From assembly GCF_009828855.1 (NCBI RefSeq), contig NZ_WUAG01000002.1:496001-560000 (forward strand): a stretch of DNA of 64,000 bases, read 5' to 3'. The notes beneath the pieces are model-generated. The model did not search any database, was not told the DNA's origin, and saw nothing but the letters and a program-made list of their open reading frames with translations. Each line of letters opens with the position of its first letter. Within the stretch, counting starts at the first letter, position 1. This DNA comes from Psychromonas sp. L1A2. Its GTDB lineage: Bacteria; Pseudomonadota; Gammaproteobacteria; Enterobacterales; Psychromonadaceae. The position numbers and the translations under genes were made by a program. Shown here one piece after another: positions 10,541-22,813 of the stretch.

Positions 10541-11404
10541 TTATTTACGATGCACATCCATTTGTGGATAAGGTATTTTAATGTTTTCACTATCTAGCGC
10601 ATTTTTAATGCTTTCAGTTAGCGCAAATCGTACAGACCAATAATCACCTGATTTGACCCAAGGTCGAACTACAAGGTTCACGCTTGAGGTTGCCAACTCA
10701 GACACAGCGATTTGTGTGCCAGGTTCAGTTAACACTTTATCATTCGCTGATACTGCAGCCTCTAAAACGTCTTTAACATGTTTCAAATCAGATTGATAAC
10801 TAACACGTATAATAAGGTCAATACGACGTATAGGCTTACGAGAAACATTAACAATATTACCTTTTAAAATCGCAGCATTGGGCACAACGATATGCTTATT
10901 ATCACCGGTTCTTAATATGCAATGAAATAACTGAATTGATTCAACCGTTCCAGCAGTACCTGCAGCTTCAATAAAGTTCCCTATTCTAAAAGGGCGTAAG
11001 GTCACTAATAAAATACCAGCGGCAAAATTAGATAAGGCTCCTTTTAGGGCCAAACCGACCGCAAGTCCTGCTGCAGCCAGAATCGCCACAAATGAAGCAG
11101 TTTGAATGCCTAGATGCCCTCCTCCCGCAATAAGGGTCATTGCAATCAGCGTATAACGCGCAATCGCAGCCAAGAAGTCTACGATCGTTTTATCTACTTT
11201 CTTTTTAGTTAATATGCGCGATAAAAGGTGAGAGAGTGTTCGCGCAATATATAAACCAATAATAATGATTAATATTGCAACAACAAAATTCACGATATAA
11301 CTTAATATCAACTCATTATGTTCACGGCCCCAATGAATAAGTTGCTGAAGAAAGTGAGTATTTTCTACTGAAGTACTTGTTAATTCTGTATTTTCTAAAG
11401 ACAT
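10541..11404 (-). CDS. mscS: Small-conductance mechanosensitive channel MscS
   Basis: Canonical MscS, 287 aa, close to the E. coli length of 286. It forms a heptameric inner-membrane pore gated by tension and protects against hypo-osmotic shock. There are three N-terminal TM helices (about 30-55, 70-90 and 95-125); TM3 shows the Gly/Ala-packed pore sequence AAAGLAVGLALKGALSNFAAG, followed by LRPFRIGNFIEAAGTAGTVE and the beta and C-terminal vestibule domains ending PYPQMDVHRK. Match to the family is over the full length. Start is ATG. It is the clearest of the four MscS-family genes in the window. Confidence 0.96.
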   Translation of the reverse strand: MSLENTELTSTSVENTHFLQQLIHWGREHNELILSYIVNFVVAILIIIIGLYIARTLSHLLSRILTKKKVDKTIVDFLAAIARYTLIAMTLIAGGGHLGIQTASFVAILAAAGLAVGLALKGALSNFAAGILLVTLRPFRIGNFIEAAGTAGTVESIQLFHCILRTGDNKHIVVPNAAILKGNIVNVSRKPIRRIDLIIRVSYQSDLKHVKDVLEAAVSANDKVLTEPGTQIAVSELATSSVNLVVRPWVKSGDYWSVRFALTESIKNALDSENIKIPYPQMDVHRK

Positions 11405-11738
11405 GTTAATTCCTACGATGCCGATTTAATAATTAATATCGATTAAAATAAATAACCCGTTTAAAGTTCATTAAGAAAAACGACTCAATGATGAATTTAG
11501 TCATTATATTCATCCGAACGTTTTTATTAATGCTTTATCGATTAATTAAATAACCTATTACAACCTTCCTTTTTTACAACCTTCTTTTTACAAAATAAGG
11601 TTGACAGGGTTACCTTCAAAACATTGTTTTTACTGCATACTTTTTACAAAGATTAATAACGTAAAACACACTGTTTAAATAAACAATACAGCCGCTATAT
11701 ATTGAACTAACTACCTGATAAATAAAAGTGTATTAATA

Positions 11739-11863
11739 ATACCAATTCCATTAAATAAGGGTTCTAAATTTTACGCAGGAAAAAGGACTTAGTCTAAGAC
11801 ATAAGTTGAGTCCTTTCGAAGAATAACTGAAACAGGTTAATTAGAGTGATTGGTGATTGGTAT
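11739..11863 (+). repeat. MITE-like repeat, copy B (short form)
   Basis: 125 bp with ends ATACCAATTCCATTAAATAA and GATTGGTAT. It contains the left-end words GTTCTAAATTTTACGCAGGA and CCTTTCGAAGA and lacks much of the right half. It lies downstream of the obgE terminator. The rest of the 11405-11955 spacer holds two near-copies of ACAACCTTCTTTTT at about 11560-11590 and no gene. Confidence 0.85.
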
Positions 11864-11888
11864 AATCATATTATTCAAAAATCAATGA

Positions 11889-11921
11889 CAAAAAAGCCAC
11901 TTAGTTTTCACTAAATGGCTT
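11889..11921 (-). terminator. Terminator after obgE
   Basis: On the minus strand the stem AAGCCATTTAG / CTAAGTGGCTT (one G-U pair) is followed by TTTTTTG, 35 bp after the obgE stop codon. Confidence 0.9.
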
Positions 11922-11955
11922 CTCAATAAAGATAAATAATGGATGTTAGAAAAGA

Positions 11956-13143
<1,188 letters not shown>

Positions 13144-13223
13144 TCACTACTTAAGTAGCGATGATTATACCCATTTCTATTGATCATAGATCACATTTTT
13201 TATTTTCAATAGAAATAGATAGA

Positions 13224-13256
13224 CAAAAAAAAACCTCGCATTTGCGAGGCTTTTTA
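13224..13256 (-). terminator. Terminator after rplU-rpmA
   Basis: Minus-strand hairpin GCCTCGCAAATGCGAGG flanked by A- and T-runs of five or more bases. It is a strong intrinsic terminator between rpmA and obgE, so obgE probably depends on its own promoter or on read-through. Confidence 0.92.
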
Positions 13257-13274
13257 AAATTTGCTTCGAAAAAA

Positions 13275-13532
13275 CTATTCAGCAACAATGCTCACGAATG
13301 AACGTAAAGGCATGCCTTTCTTTTCGAATTTAACAGTACCAGTCGCTTTAGCGAATAGTGTGTGGTCTTTACCTAAGCCAACATTTAGACCAGCGTGGAA
13401 TTTAGTACCACGTTGACGAACTAAAATGTTACCAGCTAAAACAGATTCGCCACCAAAACGTTTAACACCTAAGCGTTTACTTTCTGAATCACGACCGTTA
13501 TTAGTACTACCACCAGCTTTTTTATGTGCCAT
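13275..13532 (-). CDS. rpmA: Ribosomal protein bL27
   Basis: Structural protein of the 50S subunit whose N-terminal arm reaches the peptidyl-transferase centre. It has 85 aa, the normal length, and starts [16 protein letters not shown], the conserved bL27 beginning; the sequence [13 protein letters not shown] is also diagnostic. It lies 16 bp downstream of rplU in the same transcript and before a strong terminator. There is no N-terminal extension needing cleavage as in Firmicutes. Confidence 0.98.
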   Translation of the reverse strand: MAHKKAGGSTNNGRDSESKRLGVKRFGGESVLAGNILVRQRGTKFHAGLNVGLGKDHTLFAKATGTVKFEKKGMPLRSFVSIVAE

Positions 13533-13548
13533 TTTTAATAACTCCTAA

Positions 13549-13860
13549 TTAAGCGTTAATCGCAGTAATTTTAATTTCAGTAAACCACTGGCGATGACCA
13601 GCTTGCTTACGAGAATGTTTACGACGGCGGAATTTAACGATTTTAACTTTCTTGCCACGACCGTGAGCTACTACTTCTGCAGTAACTTTACTACCTTCAA
13701 CGTATGGAACACCAACTTTAACATCTTCAGCACTTGCTACTAATAGAACTTTATCAAATTCTACAGTTGCACCAGCTTCAACATCAAGTTTTTCCAAACG
13801 AAGAGTTTGTTCAACAGCAACACGGTGTTGCTTGCCACCACTCTGGATAACAGCGTACAT
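13549..13860 (-). CDS. rplU: Ribosomal protein bL21
   Basis: Protein of the large ribosomal subunit that binds 23S rRNA. The 103-aa sequence begins [15 protein letters not shown] and contains [16 protein letters not shown], the conserved RNA-contact segment. It is the first gene of the rplU-rpmA pair and is divergent from ispB, an arrangement conserved with E. coli. A good sigma-70 promoter lies about 85 bp upstream. Confidence 0.98.
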   Translation of the reverse strand: MYAVIQSGGKQHRVAVEQTLRLEKLDVEAGATVEFDKVLLVASAEDVKVGVPYVEGSKVTAEVVAHGRGKKVKIVKFRRRKHSRKQAGHRQWFTEIKITAINA

Positions 13861-13944
13861 GTTTCTTACTCCGTTCAGGCATCTCGTGTTGTTTTATTTC
13901 AAACATAACATCGAGAGCGCACTAATTAATCACAATGGACGCGG

Positions 13945-13973
13945 ATTCTACAGAGACATTCTTACTTTGGCAA
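13945..13973 (-). promoter_or_regulatory. Sigma-70 promoter of rplU-rpmA
   Basis: On the minus strand, TTGCCA and TAGAAT are separated by exactly 17 bp. The leader before rplU would be about 75-80 nt. This is the best promoter match seen in the window. Confidence 0.75.
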
Positions 13974-14614
13974 CGAGTTTTGGTTAAAAAATTGCAATTA
14001 GTTTATTGCTTTATCTTTTAATCCTAAAACTTCAATAAAAAGCATTGTAAATCAATGCCATGAAGATCGTGACATCAAAGCTGATAAATAACATTTTTTT
14101 TTAGTTTATTTAACAACCGAAAACAAAACAAAAACCTATATTTAGCAGTAAAAAACGAGTTAAAATAATAATTAACAGCAATTAATACAACGCAATAAAC
14201 TAATGAATAATTTAGCTAATCTAATGGCTATATCTTAAATACTATCCCCCTTCTTATCTATTGAAAACAGCTTACCAACACCCATCCAAGAGTCAGAAAA
14301 GCTATTTGTAATCAAAAATTGCCTTTCTTATTTTATTGTTAATCCCTTTTTAAAGGTTACTCAACATAAAACTATTAACGGTCTTTAGGCGTAGTTTTAT
14401 TTTAGAATTCACAGTAAAAGTAAAAAAGAGCAAAAAAAACATTAAAAATGGACAAAATAACATACTAAAAATCAACTAAATAAAACTTAATTTAACACTT
14501 ATTGATTAAATGATGATTAAGCGTTTGTTAATGCAGTTAGGGTGTTGAGATATGTTCAATAAACGGCAATAATACACGCATTATTTTCAAGACATCCAAT
14601 GGGACTTTTTAGGC
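13974..14614. other. Intergenic region upstream of ispB
   Basis: About 640 bp of very AT-rich spacer between the rplU promoter and ispB. No ORF, repeat-family copy or clear hairpin was seen. It must hold the ispB promoter, but no single candidate stands out. Confidence 0.5.
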
Positions 14615-15586
14615 ATGGATATTAAACAAATTCAGCAGCTTTCTTTAACAAACATGACTCAAGTAAATCAATTGATTACTGAGCAATTAAGCTCTGATGT
14701 TGCGTTAATTAATCAGCTTGGCTTTTATATTATCAACAGTGGCGGTAAACGAATTCGCCCATTACTAACTGTGTTAGCAGCACAAGCGGTAAATGTTTAT
14801 AACCCAGAGATCACCAAACTAGCAGCCATTATCGAGTTTATTCATACAGCTACCTTATTACATGATGATGTTGTTGATGAATCAGATCTTCGTCGTGGTG
14901 AAAAAACCGCTAATGCTTTATTTGGTAATGCCGCCAGTGTGTTAGTAGGTGACTTTCTATATAGCCGTTCCTTTGAAATGATGACCGAACTTGAAAATTT
15001 AAAAGTCATGAAGGTACTTGCAAGCGCAACCAATGTGATTGCAGAGGGCGAAGTATTACAATTAATGAATTGTAATAATCCTGATACCACTGAAAAAACT
15101 TATATGGATGTTATTTACTTTAAAACAGCAAAATTATTTGAAGCGGCAACACAGTTGGTTGCTGTATTAGGAAAGCAGACAACAGAAGTTGAAACTGCAC
15201 TACTTAATTACGGTAAATATTTAGGCACTGCCTTCCAATTAACAGATGATGTAATGGATTATGCATCTGATGCTAAAGAGATGGGTAAAAACACCGGTGA
15301 TGACTTAGCAGAAGGTAAACCTACATTACCATTACTTTATGCGATGCAACATGGCACAGGCGCTCAGAAAGCCTTAATTAGAGAAGCTATTGAAAAAGCC
15401 AATGGCATGCAAAACTTTGATTTAATCATGCAAGCATTAAATGACACTAAAGCACTTGAATATACTAAACAACGTGCAATGGAAGAAGCTGATAAAGCAA
15501 TTGAAGCGATTTCAATCTTACCTGAAAGTGATTACAAAGAGGCAATGATTAGCCTTGCTCATATTGCAGCTAATAGAACAAGCTAA
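14615..15586 (+). CDS. ispB: Octaprenyl diphosphate synthase
   Basis: Extends farnesyl diphosphate with isopentenyl diphosphate to make the C40 side chain of ubiquinone and menaquinone. The 323-aa all-helical protein carries both aspartate-rich motifs of trans-prenyltransferases (LLHDDVVDESD near residue 85 and LTDDVMDYASD near 210) and the GGKRIRPLL substrate loop. ATG start, MDIKQIQQL. It is divergent from rplU, as in E. coli, which favours IspB over the farnesyl diphosphate synthase IspA. Product chain length cannot be read from sequence with certainty. Confidence 0.95.
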   Translation: MDIKQIQQLSLTNMTQVNQLITEQLSSDVALINQLGFYIINSGGKRIRPLLTVLAAQAVNVYNPEITKLAAIIEFIHTATLLHDDVVDESDLRRGEKTANALFGNAASVLVGDFLYSRSFEMMTELENLKVMKVLASATNVIAEGEVLQLMNCNNPDTTEKTYMDVIYFKTAKLFEAATQLVAVLGKQTTEVETALLNYGKYLGTAFQLTDDVMDYASDAKEMGKNTGDDLAEGKPTLPLLYAMQHGTGAQKALIREAIEKANGMQNFDLIMQALNDTKALEYTKQRAMEEADKAIEAISILPESDYKEAMISLAHIAANRTS

Positions 15587-15609
15587 ACAATAAAAAAAAT
15601 AGAAGATAC

Positions 15610-15632
15610 AAAGAGAAAGCCTCTCTTTCCTT
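15610..15632 (+). terminator. Possible terminator after ispB
   Basis: A 7-bp stem AAAGAGA/TCTCTTT with a 5-nt loop lies just after the ispB stop, followed by an interrupted pyrimidine tract. Weak. Confidence 0.35.
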
Positions 15633-15845
15633 TGTTCCCTTCTATCTGAAGTATTAATATTAGTCTCAAATATCCATTACATTTCAGCCCTACTTGATAG
15701 ATCCCTTCTTTAAACTAGCATCTTTATTCAGAATTCCAGGTCCCCCTATTCCATTAATATTTTAATTTAAGGTTATTACCCATCTATTGATAAACAATAA
15801 CGATCAACGTAATCACTTCGTCTTAAAAAATTAATAATTAAAGTT

Positions 15846-16071
15846 ATACCGATTATATTAAAGAATAAGAGATCTAAATTTTATGCAGGAAAAATGACTT
15901 AGTTTAAGGCGTAAATTGAGGCCTTTCTAAGGTTACCTTGGTTAATCTTCTGTCGGTGAATTAACTAAAAGAGGTTAATGCTTTAATGGTTGCTCCCTTT
16001 ACGAAATTTACAACGAAGCAATAAGTTATTTTAACAAGCAGAATAGAGCAATTAATTAGAGTGATTAGTAT
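15846..16071 (+). repeat. MITE-like repeat, copy C (full length)
   Basis: 226 bp with ends ATACCGATTATATTAAAGAA and GTGATTAGTAT, between ispB and purA. It has the full internal region: GCAGGAAAAATGACTTAGTT, CCTTTCTAAGG, GAATTAACTAAAAGAGGTTA, TTTACGAAATTTACAACGAA and TTATTTTAACAAGCAGAAT. No ORF of recognisable protein is conserved with the other full-length copies D and E. Confidence 0.9.
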
Positions 16072-16271
16072 AAGTCGCTGAAAAAAGCTCAATAATCTTA
16101 GTGGTGTGTAAATCAAGAAAGTTATCGAAGTAATCGCCAAGTATTGGTGGTTATTTAACACAGAAGTTTTCGAAGTTATATTGACTGATTCACTTATCCA
16201 GCATGGCAATTAAATGACTATGTAACGTTATTAAGATAAAACGGTATAACTAAACGGAACCCTACATAAAC

Positions 16272-16309
16272 AAAAAGCCCGTTATATTCTGCAATATAAC
16301 GGGCTTTTT
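16272..16309 (-). terminator. Terminator after purA
   Basis: A stem of about 15 bp (AAGCCCGTTATATT and complement) with a short loop and A/T-runs on both sides. Strong, and able to act in either direction. Confidence 0.93.
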
Positions 16310-16336
16310 AAACAATCATTGTATTGATTAAATCAA

Positions 16337-17665
<1,329 letters not shown>

Positions 17666-17751
17666 CTAGCGAATTGAGCGAGGATTTTAGCAAAGTTTAA
17701 ACAGTTGAATCAATATCTTTGTTAGTTAATACGCAGATAAATAATTTTAAA

Positions 17752-17781
17752 TAAAAAAAAGGCCGATAAATCGGCCTTTTT
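17752..17781 (-). terminator. Terminator after hflC
   Basis: Hairpin GGCCGATAAATCGGCC flanked by eight A's and five T's (plus strand), between hflC and purA. On the minus strand the long T-run follows the stem directly, separating purA from the hfl genes. Confidence 0.92.
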
Positions 17782-17825
17782 ACAATAGGTTACTGTCATT
17801 TTCACCAAAGGTGATTCACATCAGT

Positions 17826-18692
17826 TTATTGTTTAGACCCCATATATTTAAAGAAATCAGAGTCAGGACTTAATACCATTACATCTTGTTTGTCTGCAAA
17901 ACTCTTTTGGTAAGCTTGCATACTACGCATGAAGGCATAAAACTCAGGATCTTTAGAAAATGATTCAGAGTAAATTTTAGATGACTCTGCATCACCTCGA
18001 CCACGTATTTCAGCAGACTCTTTGTTTGCTTGAGCTAACATGATTGATACTTTACGGTCGATATTAGCGCGAATCACTTCAGACTTCTCTTGACCTTCTG
18101 AACGATGCTCTCTTGCTACAGCTTGACGTTCTGCACGCATACGTTTGTAAATACTGTTGCTTACACCATCAGGTAAATTAATTTTCTTGATGCGTACATC
18201 AATCACTTTAATACCTAATTCAGATGAACGAGCCATACGTTTAAGTGCTGTTTCCATCACTTCACCACGTTTACCCGAGACAATATCTTTAATCGTATGA
18301 GAACCGATTTCGTTACGTAAACCATTATTAATTTTACGTTTCAATAACGCTTCAGCTTGTACTTTATTACCACCCGTTGATAAGTAGTAAACGGCTAAAT
18401 CATCTATTTGCCATTTAACATAAGAATCGATAATTAAATCTTTCTTTTCTGATGTTACAAAGCGGTCAGGTTGATCATCTAACGTTTGAATACGAGTATC
18501 CATAATACGAATAGAATCAATAAACGGTACTTTAAAGTGTAATCCAGGTCCGTAAACGACTGGGTTATTATCACTGTCACGCTTCACTTTACTGAATTGC
18601 ATAACGATGCCGTTTTGACCTTCAGATACAACAAATGCGCTGCTGATAAAAGCCAAAAACAAAATTGCTGGCAGTATTAATAATTTCTTCAT
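17826..18692 (-). CDS. hflC: HflC, FtsH protease modulator
   Basis: SPFH/prohibitin-family subunit that forms the HflKC cage around the membrane protease FtsH and moderates its access to membrane substrates. 288 aa: one N-terminal signal-anchor (about 4-22), then the SPFH domain and a coiled-coil rich in Glu/Arg/Lys (about 180-250). The start ATG overlaps the hflK stop by one base (TAATG), showing translational coupling. The partner gene is directly upstream. Confidence 0.96.
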   Translation of the reverse strand: MKKLLILPAILFLAFISSAFVVSEGQNGIVMQFSKVKRDSDNNPVVYGPGLHFKVPFIDSIRIMDTRIQTLDDQPDRFVTSEKKDLIIDSYVKWQIDDLAVYYLSTGGNKVQAEALLKRKINNGLRNEIGSHTIKDIVSGKRGEVMETALKRMARSSELGIKVIDVRIKKINLPDGVSNSIYKRMRAERQAVAREHRSEGQEKSEVIRANIDRKVSIMLAQANKESAEIRGRGDAESSKIYSESFSKDPEFYAFMRSMQAYQKSFADKQDVMVLSPDSDFFKYMGSKQ

Positions 18693-19879
18693 TAGTCTCT
18701 CCCAGTAGTACGGGTGCTACGTGAATCTCGAACGCTAGTAGCAGCCTTTTCATCTAAATCCGCTTGCTCATCGGCACGAGAACGAGTTTCAATTTCAGTT
18801 TGAATTGGTAAACGAGAAGCACCATTAGCAGGGTTACTCATTAATTTATCAAGTGGTAAGAAGGTTAAGTTGCCACCTGCTTTGTTATCAATCAATACTT
18901 TAGAACTATTGCTTAATACTTTTTCCATTGATTCAATGTATAAACGTTGACGAGTCACTTCAGGATTAGCCTGATATTCAGGTAGTAACTGATTAAACTT
19001 AGCAACTGCACCTTGTGCTTGTAATACGATACCTTCTTCATAAGAACGTGCTTGTTGTTCAATACGTTTCACTTGACCACGAGCAATCGGTTCTTTCTCA
19101 CGCTCATATGCTTCAGCTTCACGAACAAAACGTTCTTCATCTTCTTGTGCAGCGATTGCATCATCAAACGCGTCTTTAACCTGTTCAGGCGGACGTGTTT
19201 GTTGTAAGTTCACATCAAGAATTTGAATACCTAAGTCGTAAGGAGCAATGATTTTATCCAACATTTCCCACGTTTCTTGGCGTACCACTTCACGACCCGT
19301 TGTTAAAGCATCATCCATTGTTGAATGACCAATAACAAAACGTAAAGAACTGTCTAACGCTTGTAATAAACTGTTATCAGGATTCGTTACACTGAATAAA
19401 TATTTTTCAGGTGAAACGATACGATATTGAATTTCCATTGAAACTTGTACGATATTTTCATCTTCCGTCAACATAAAACCAGAAGTGGGTAACGTACGGA
19501 AAGCTTCAACGTTAATTGGAATAATTTGATCTACAAATTTTGGATTCCAGTGTAAACCAGGTTCAACTTGTGAATGGTAAGCACCTAAACGTAGAACAAC
19601 GCCACGGTCAGATTCTTTTACTGTGTACCAACCACTTGCAAACCAAACAAGTACAATGATAGTTAAGATAGCAATAGCAACAAACTTTCCACCGTTAGCG
19701 TTACCGCTACCACCCGTTGGACCTTGAGTTGATTTTTTGCCAAACAAGCCACCTAAAAACCCAGATATTTTTTGAAATACAACATCTAGGTCAGGCGGAC
19801 CTTGCTCATTCTTTTTATCGTTTTTGTTCCACGGGTCTTGATCTTTTTTATCATCTTTACCCGGTTCATTCCAAGCCAT
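18692..19879 (-). CDS. hflK: HflK, FtsH protease modulator
   Basis: Second SPFH subunit of the HflKC complex. About 395 aa: a hydrophilic Gly/Asn/Lys-rich N-terminus (MAWNEPGKDDKKDQDPWNK), one TM helix (about 72-92), the SPFH domain and a charged coiled coil. A longer frame begins at an ATG at 19900, but the sequence there supplies AGGAG five bases before the ATG at 19879, and MAWNEPG matches the known HflK N-terminus. Coupled to hflC by a one-base overlap; 138 bp downstream of hflX. Confidence 0.95.
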   Translation of the reverse strand: MAWNEPGKDDKKDQDPWNKNDKKNEQGPPDLDVVFQKISGFLGGLFGKKSTQGPTGGSGNANGGKFVAIAILTIIVLVWFASGWYTVKESDRGVVLRLGAYHSQVEPGLHWNPKFVDQIIPINVEAFRTLPTSGFMLTEDENIVQVSMEIQYRIVSPEKYLFSVTNPDNSLLQALDSSLRFVIGHSTMDDALTTGREVVRQETWEMLDKIIAPYDLGIQILDVNLQQTRPPEQVKDAFDDAIAAQEDEERFVREAEAYEREKEPIARGQVKRIEQQARSYEEGIVLQAQGAVAKFNQLLPEYQANPEVTRQRLYIESMEKVLSNSSKVLIDNKAGGNLTFLPLDKLMSNPANGASRLPIQTEIETRSRADEQADLDEKAATSVRDSRSTRTTGRD

Positions 19880-20016
19880 GTTAGCTCCTGATTTACTCAT
19901 AAATTGAATTAATAAAATCTGTTTAATAATGAATCATTTAAAAGAATTTACCACCTACTCAAACTGTTACTGCAATGTAACAATGTTCACTCTAATAATA
20001 AAGCGTTTATGACATA

Positions 20017-21348
20017 TTAGGTCCATTCTTCCTTATCTAATTCTGCGACAGTTTCGTAGTTAGTATCCACTACAAACTCTTCTATATAATCGCCTTCTTG
20101 TTTTATCAGACGCTGCCAATCAGTATTATTAAGACGGATATTAATAACACTATTACCATTTTCTGCATACGCTTCATTTTCAATACATTCTAATTGATAG
20201 AATAAAGCGCGTAATTTGCCCTGTGCAGGTGGTATTGATAATTGCAAAGAACGAATCTTTCCAGATAATAGACTGGTTAACGCATTAAATAAAAGATCAA
20301 CACCAATATCTTTTTGAGCAGATAGCCAAACTCTGATCGGTTGACCTAAGTCATCATAATCAATTCTCGGTTCCGCTTTTTCTAATGCATCTATTTTATT
20401 CATTACCATTAACGTAGGGACTTCCCCTGCGTCAATTTCATTTAATACGTCTTCAACTGCATCAACATTAGCTAAATAGTTTTCATCAGAACAATCAATG
20501 ACGTGTAGAAGCAAGGTTGCTTCACGTGTTTCTTGTAAAGTTGCTTTAAAAGCAGCAACAAGGTCATGTGGTAAGTGACGGATAAAACCAACTGTATCGG
20601 CTAAAATACAAGTCCCAACATCATCTACAGAAATTTTTCTTAATGTTGGGTCTAAAGTAGCAAATAGTTGATCGGCAGCATACACCTTCGCAGCAGTAAT
20701 TTGATTAAATAATGTTGACTTACCGGCATTGGTATAACCTACTAATGACACTGTAGGTACTTCATTACGTAAACGTGAACGACGCCCTTGTTCTCGTTGT
20801 TTTGCCACTTTTTCTAAACGAGATTTGATAGTGGTAATACGCGCGCCTAATAAACGTCTATCACTTTCAAGCTGGGTTTCACCAGGACCACGCATCCCGA
20901 CACCACCTTTTTGTTTATCAAGGTGTGACCAACCACGAATAAGACGACTCGACATATAATGCAATTGGGCCAGCTCAACTTGTAGCTTACCTTCATAAGT
21001 TCTTGCTCTTTGCGCAAAGATATCAAGAATAAGTGCTGTTCTATCGAGCACTAAACATTCGCAAATCTTTTCCATATTACGTAATTGTGCTGGCGTTAAA
21101 GCATGATTAAAGATAACAATATCAGCTTCCATTGTACGAACTGTATCTGCGATTTCTTGTGCTTTACCAGTACCAACAAAATAACGTGCATGAGGTGATT
21201 TACGTGGGCCAGTTACGGTTGCAACTGAATTAACTCCGGCAGAACTGACCAGCAGTTTTAATTCATCAAGATCTTCTTTATTATTTTCATCTGAAAAAGA
21301 AACATGGACTAAAACAGCCTGTTCACCGGCTTCGTAACGTTCAAACAA
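20017..21348 (-). CDS. hflX: GTPase HflX, ribosome rescue/splitting factor
   Basis: HflX splits stalled ribosomes, particularly after heat stress. 443 aa: N-terminal HflX domain (1-190, with RGPGETQLESDRR) and a G domain with GYTNAGKST, DTVGFIRHLP and NKID. The start is a TTG preceded by GGAGAG at proper spacing, and MFERYEAGEQAVLVHV matches the known N-terminus, so this non-ATG start is well supported. It follows hfq on the minus strand, with a hairpin terminator between them. Confidence 0.96.
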   Translation of the reverse strand: MFERYEAGEQAVLVHVSFSDENNKEDLDELKLLVSSAGVNSVATVTGPRKSPHARYFVGTGKAQEIADTVRTMEADIVIFNHALTPAQLRNMEKICECLVLDRTALILDIFAQRARTYEGKLQVELAQLHYMSSRLIRGWSHLDKQKGGVGMRGPGETQLESDRRLLGARITTIKSRLEKVAKQREQGRRSRLRNEVPTVSLVGYTNAGKSTLFNQITAAKVYAADQLFATLDPTLRKISVDDVGTCILADTVGFIRHLPHDLVAAFKATLQETREATLLLHVIDCSDENYLANVDAVEDVLNEIDAGEVPTLMVMNKIDALEKAEPRIDYDDLGQPIRVWLSAQKDIGVDLLFNALTSLLSGKIRSLQLSIPPAQGKLRALFYQLECIENEAYAENGNSVINIRLNNTDWQRLIKQEGDYIEEFVVDTNYETVAELDKEEWT

Positions 21349-21420
21349 TTAACTCTCCAATAGATTAAGTAGGAATTATAAATAGACCTTAATCCTACCA
21401 CAGCTATAAAATGATTAGAT

Positions 21421-21448
21421 AAAAAAATGGCCTACCTGTTGGCAAGCC
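21421..21448 (-). terminator. Terminator after hfq
   Basis: On the minus strand GGCTTGCC-AACA-GGTAGGCC forms an 8-bp stem with two G-U pairs, followed by ATTTTTTT. It would cut most transcription from miaA-hfq before hflX. Confidence 0.8.
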
Positions 21449-21494
21449 GTTACTATAGCCATGATTATAAATGTAACCAAAATTTATAATTTAC

Positions 21495-21776
<282 letters not shown>

Positions 21777-21876
21777 TTAAAAAAAAACCGACTCAAAGAC
21801 TAAAATTTTGATCCGCACCTCTTTCTATCCCTTTGTATTTCAAATAACTAACGATTTAATCGATTTTATGCGGTGG

Positions 21877-22812
21877 TTATAAAATTGATTTAACCTTTTC
21901 GAAGTTATCTGGGCTAGCACTTTCTAACCACGTAATGTTTTGTTTCCAGCCTCGTAGCCAGGTCATTTGTCTTTTAGCAAGTTGTCGAGTCGCCACAACA
22001 CCTCTAAAACGCATCTCATCATAATCTAATTTACCTTCAATATATTCCCACATCTGTCGATAACCGACACAACGCATAGATGGTAAATCTAAATGTAAAT
22101 CTCCACGGTCAAATAAGCCTTTTACTTCTTGTTCAAAACCAGCCTTTAGCATTAAATCAAAACGCCTTTCGATACGTTCATGTAAAACAGACTTCTCTGT
22201 AGGAGCAATCGCAAACTGATGCACATCAAAAGGAATCGGATCACTCTTGATCGCAGTCAACTCGGTCATACTTTTACCGCTAATACGGTAAACTTCAATA
22301 GCTCTCGCTAAACGTTGTGGGTCATTAACGTGAATGCGTTCAGCTGAAACAGGATCAATAATACGTAATTCATCGTGCAATGCTTGCCAGCTTGTTTCAT
22401 TCACTTGTTGTTCTATCGCTGCTCTTATCTTTGTATCCGCACTAGGTAGTGGCGATAAGCCTTCAACTAATGCTTTGTAATAAAGCATAGTGCCACCCAC
22501 TAATAATGGAGTATTACCTCTAGCAACAATCTCATCCATTAAACGTAATGCATCATCACGAAAATTACCCGCGGAATAGCTTTCTTTTGGATCAATGATA
22601 TCAACCAATAGATGTGGCGCTAATGCTTGCTCTTCTGCACTGGGTTTTGCAGTACCAATATCCATTCCTTTATAAATAAGCGCAGAGTCGACACTGATAA
22701 TTTCACAACGACATTGCTGTGCTAGTTTAATCGCTAAATCTGTTTTCCCCGATGCGGTTGGACCCATTAAAAAAATAGCTTTTGGAAATGGAGATGAACT
22801 GGTGTTGGACAT
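21877..22812 (-). CDS. miaA: tRNA dimethylallyltransferase MiaA
   Basis: Adds a dimethylallyl group to A37 of tRNAs that read codons beginning with U. 311 aa, normal length. P-loop [12 protein letters not shown], the substrate Asp in [19 protein letters not shown], and the [12 protein letters not shown] segment are clear. The start is ATG one base after the mutL stop, so the two genes are translationally coupled; the order mutL-miaA-hfq is conserved. Confidence 0.97.
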   Translation of the reverse strand: MSNTSSSPFPKAIFLMGPTASGKTDLAIKLAQQCRCEIISVDSALIYKGMDIGTAKPSAEEQALAPHLLVDIIDPKESYSAGNFRDDALRLMDEIVARGNTPLLVGGTMLYYKALVEGLSPLPSADTKIRAAIEQQVNETSWQALHDELRIIDPVSAERIHVNDPQRLARAIEVYRISGKSMTELTAIKSDPIPFDVHQFAIAPTEKSVLHERIERRFDLMLKAGFEQEVKGLFDRGDLHLDLPSMRCVGYRQMWEYIEGKLDYDEMRFRGVVATRQLAKRQMTWLRGWKQNITWLESASPDNFEKVKSIL

Positions 22813-22813
22813 A

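Noticed and set aside
15961-16209. 82-aa minus-strand frame in the ispB-purA spacer
   Set aside because: Nearly half lies in repeat copy C, and equivalent frames are not kept in copies D and E.
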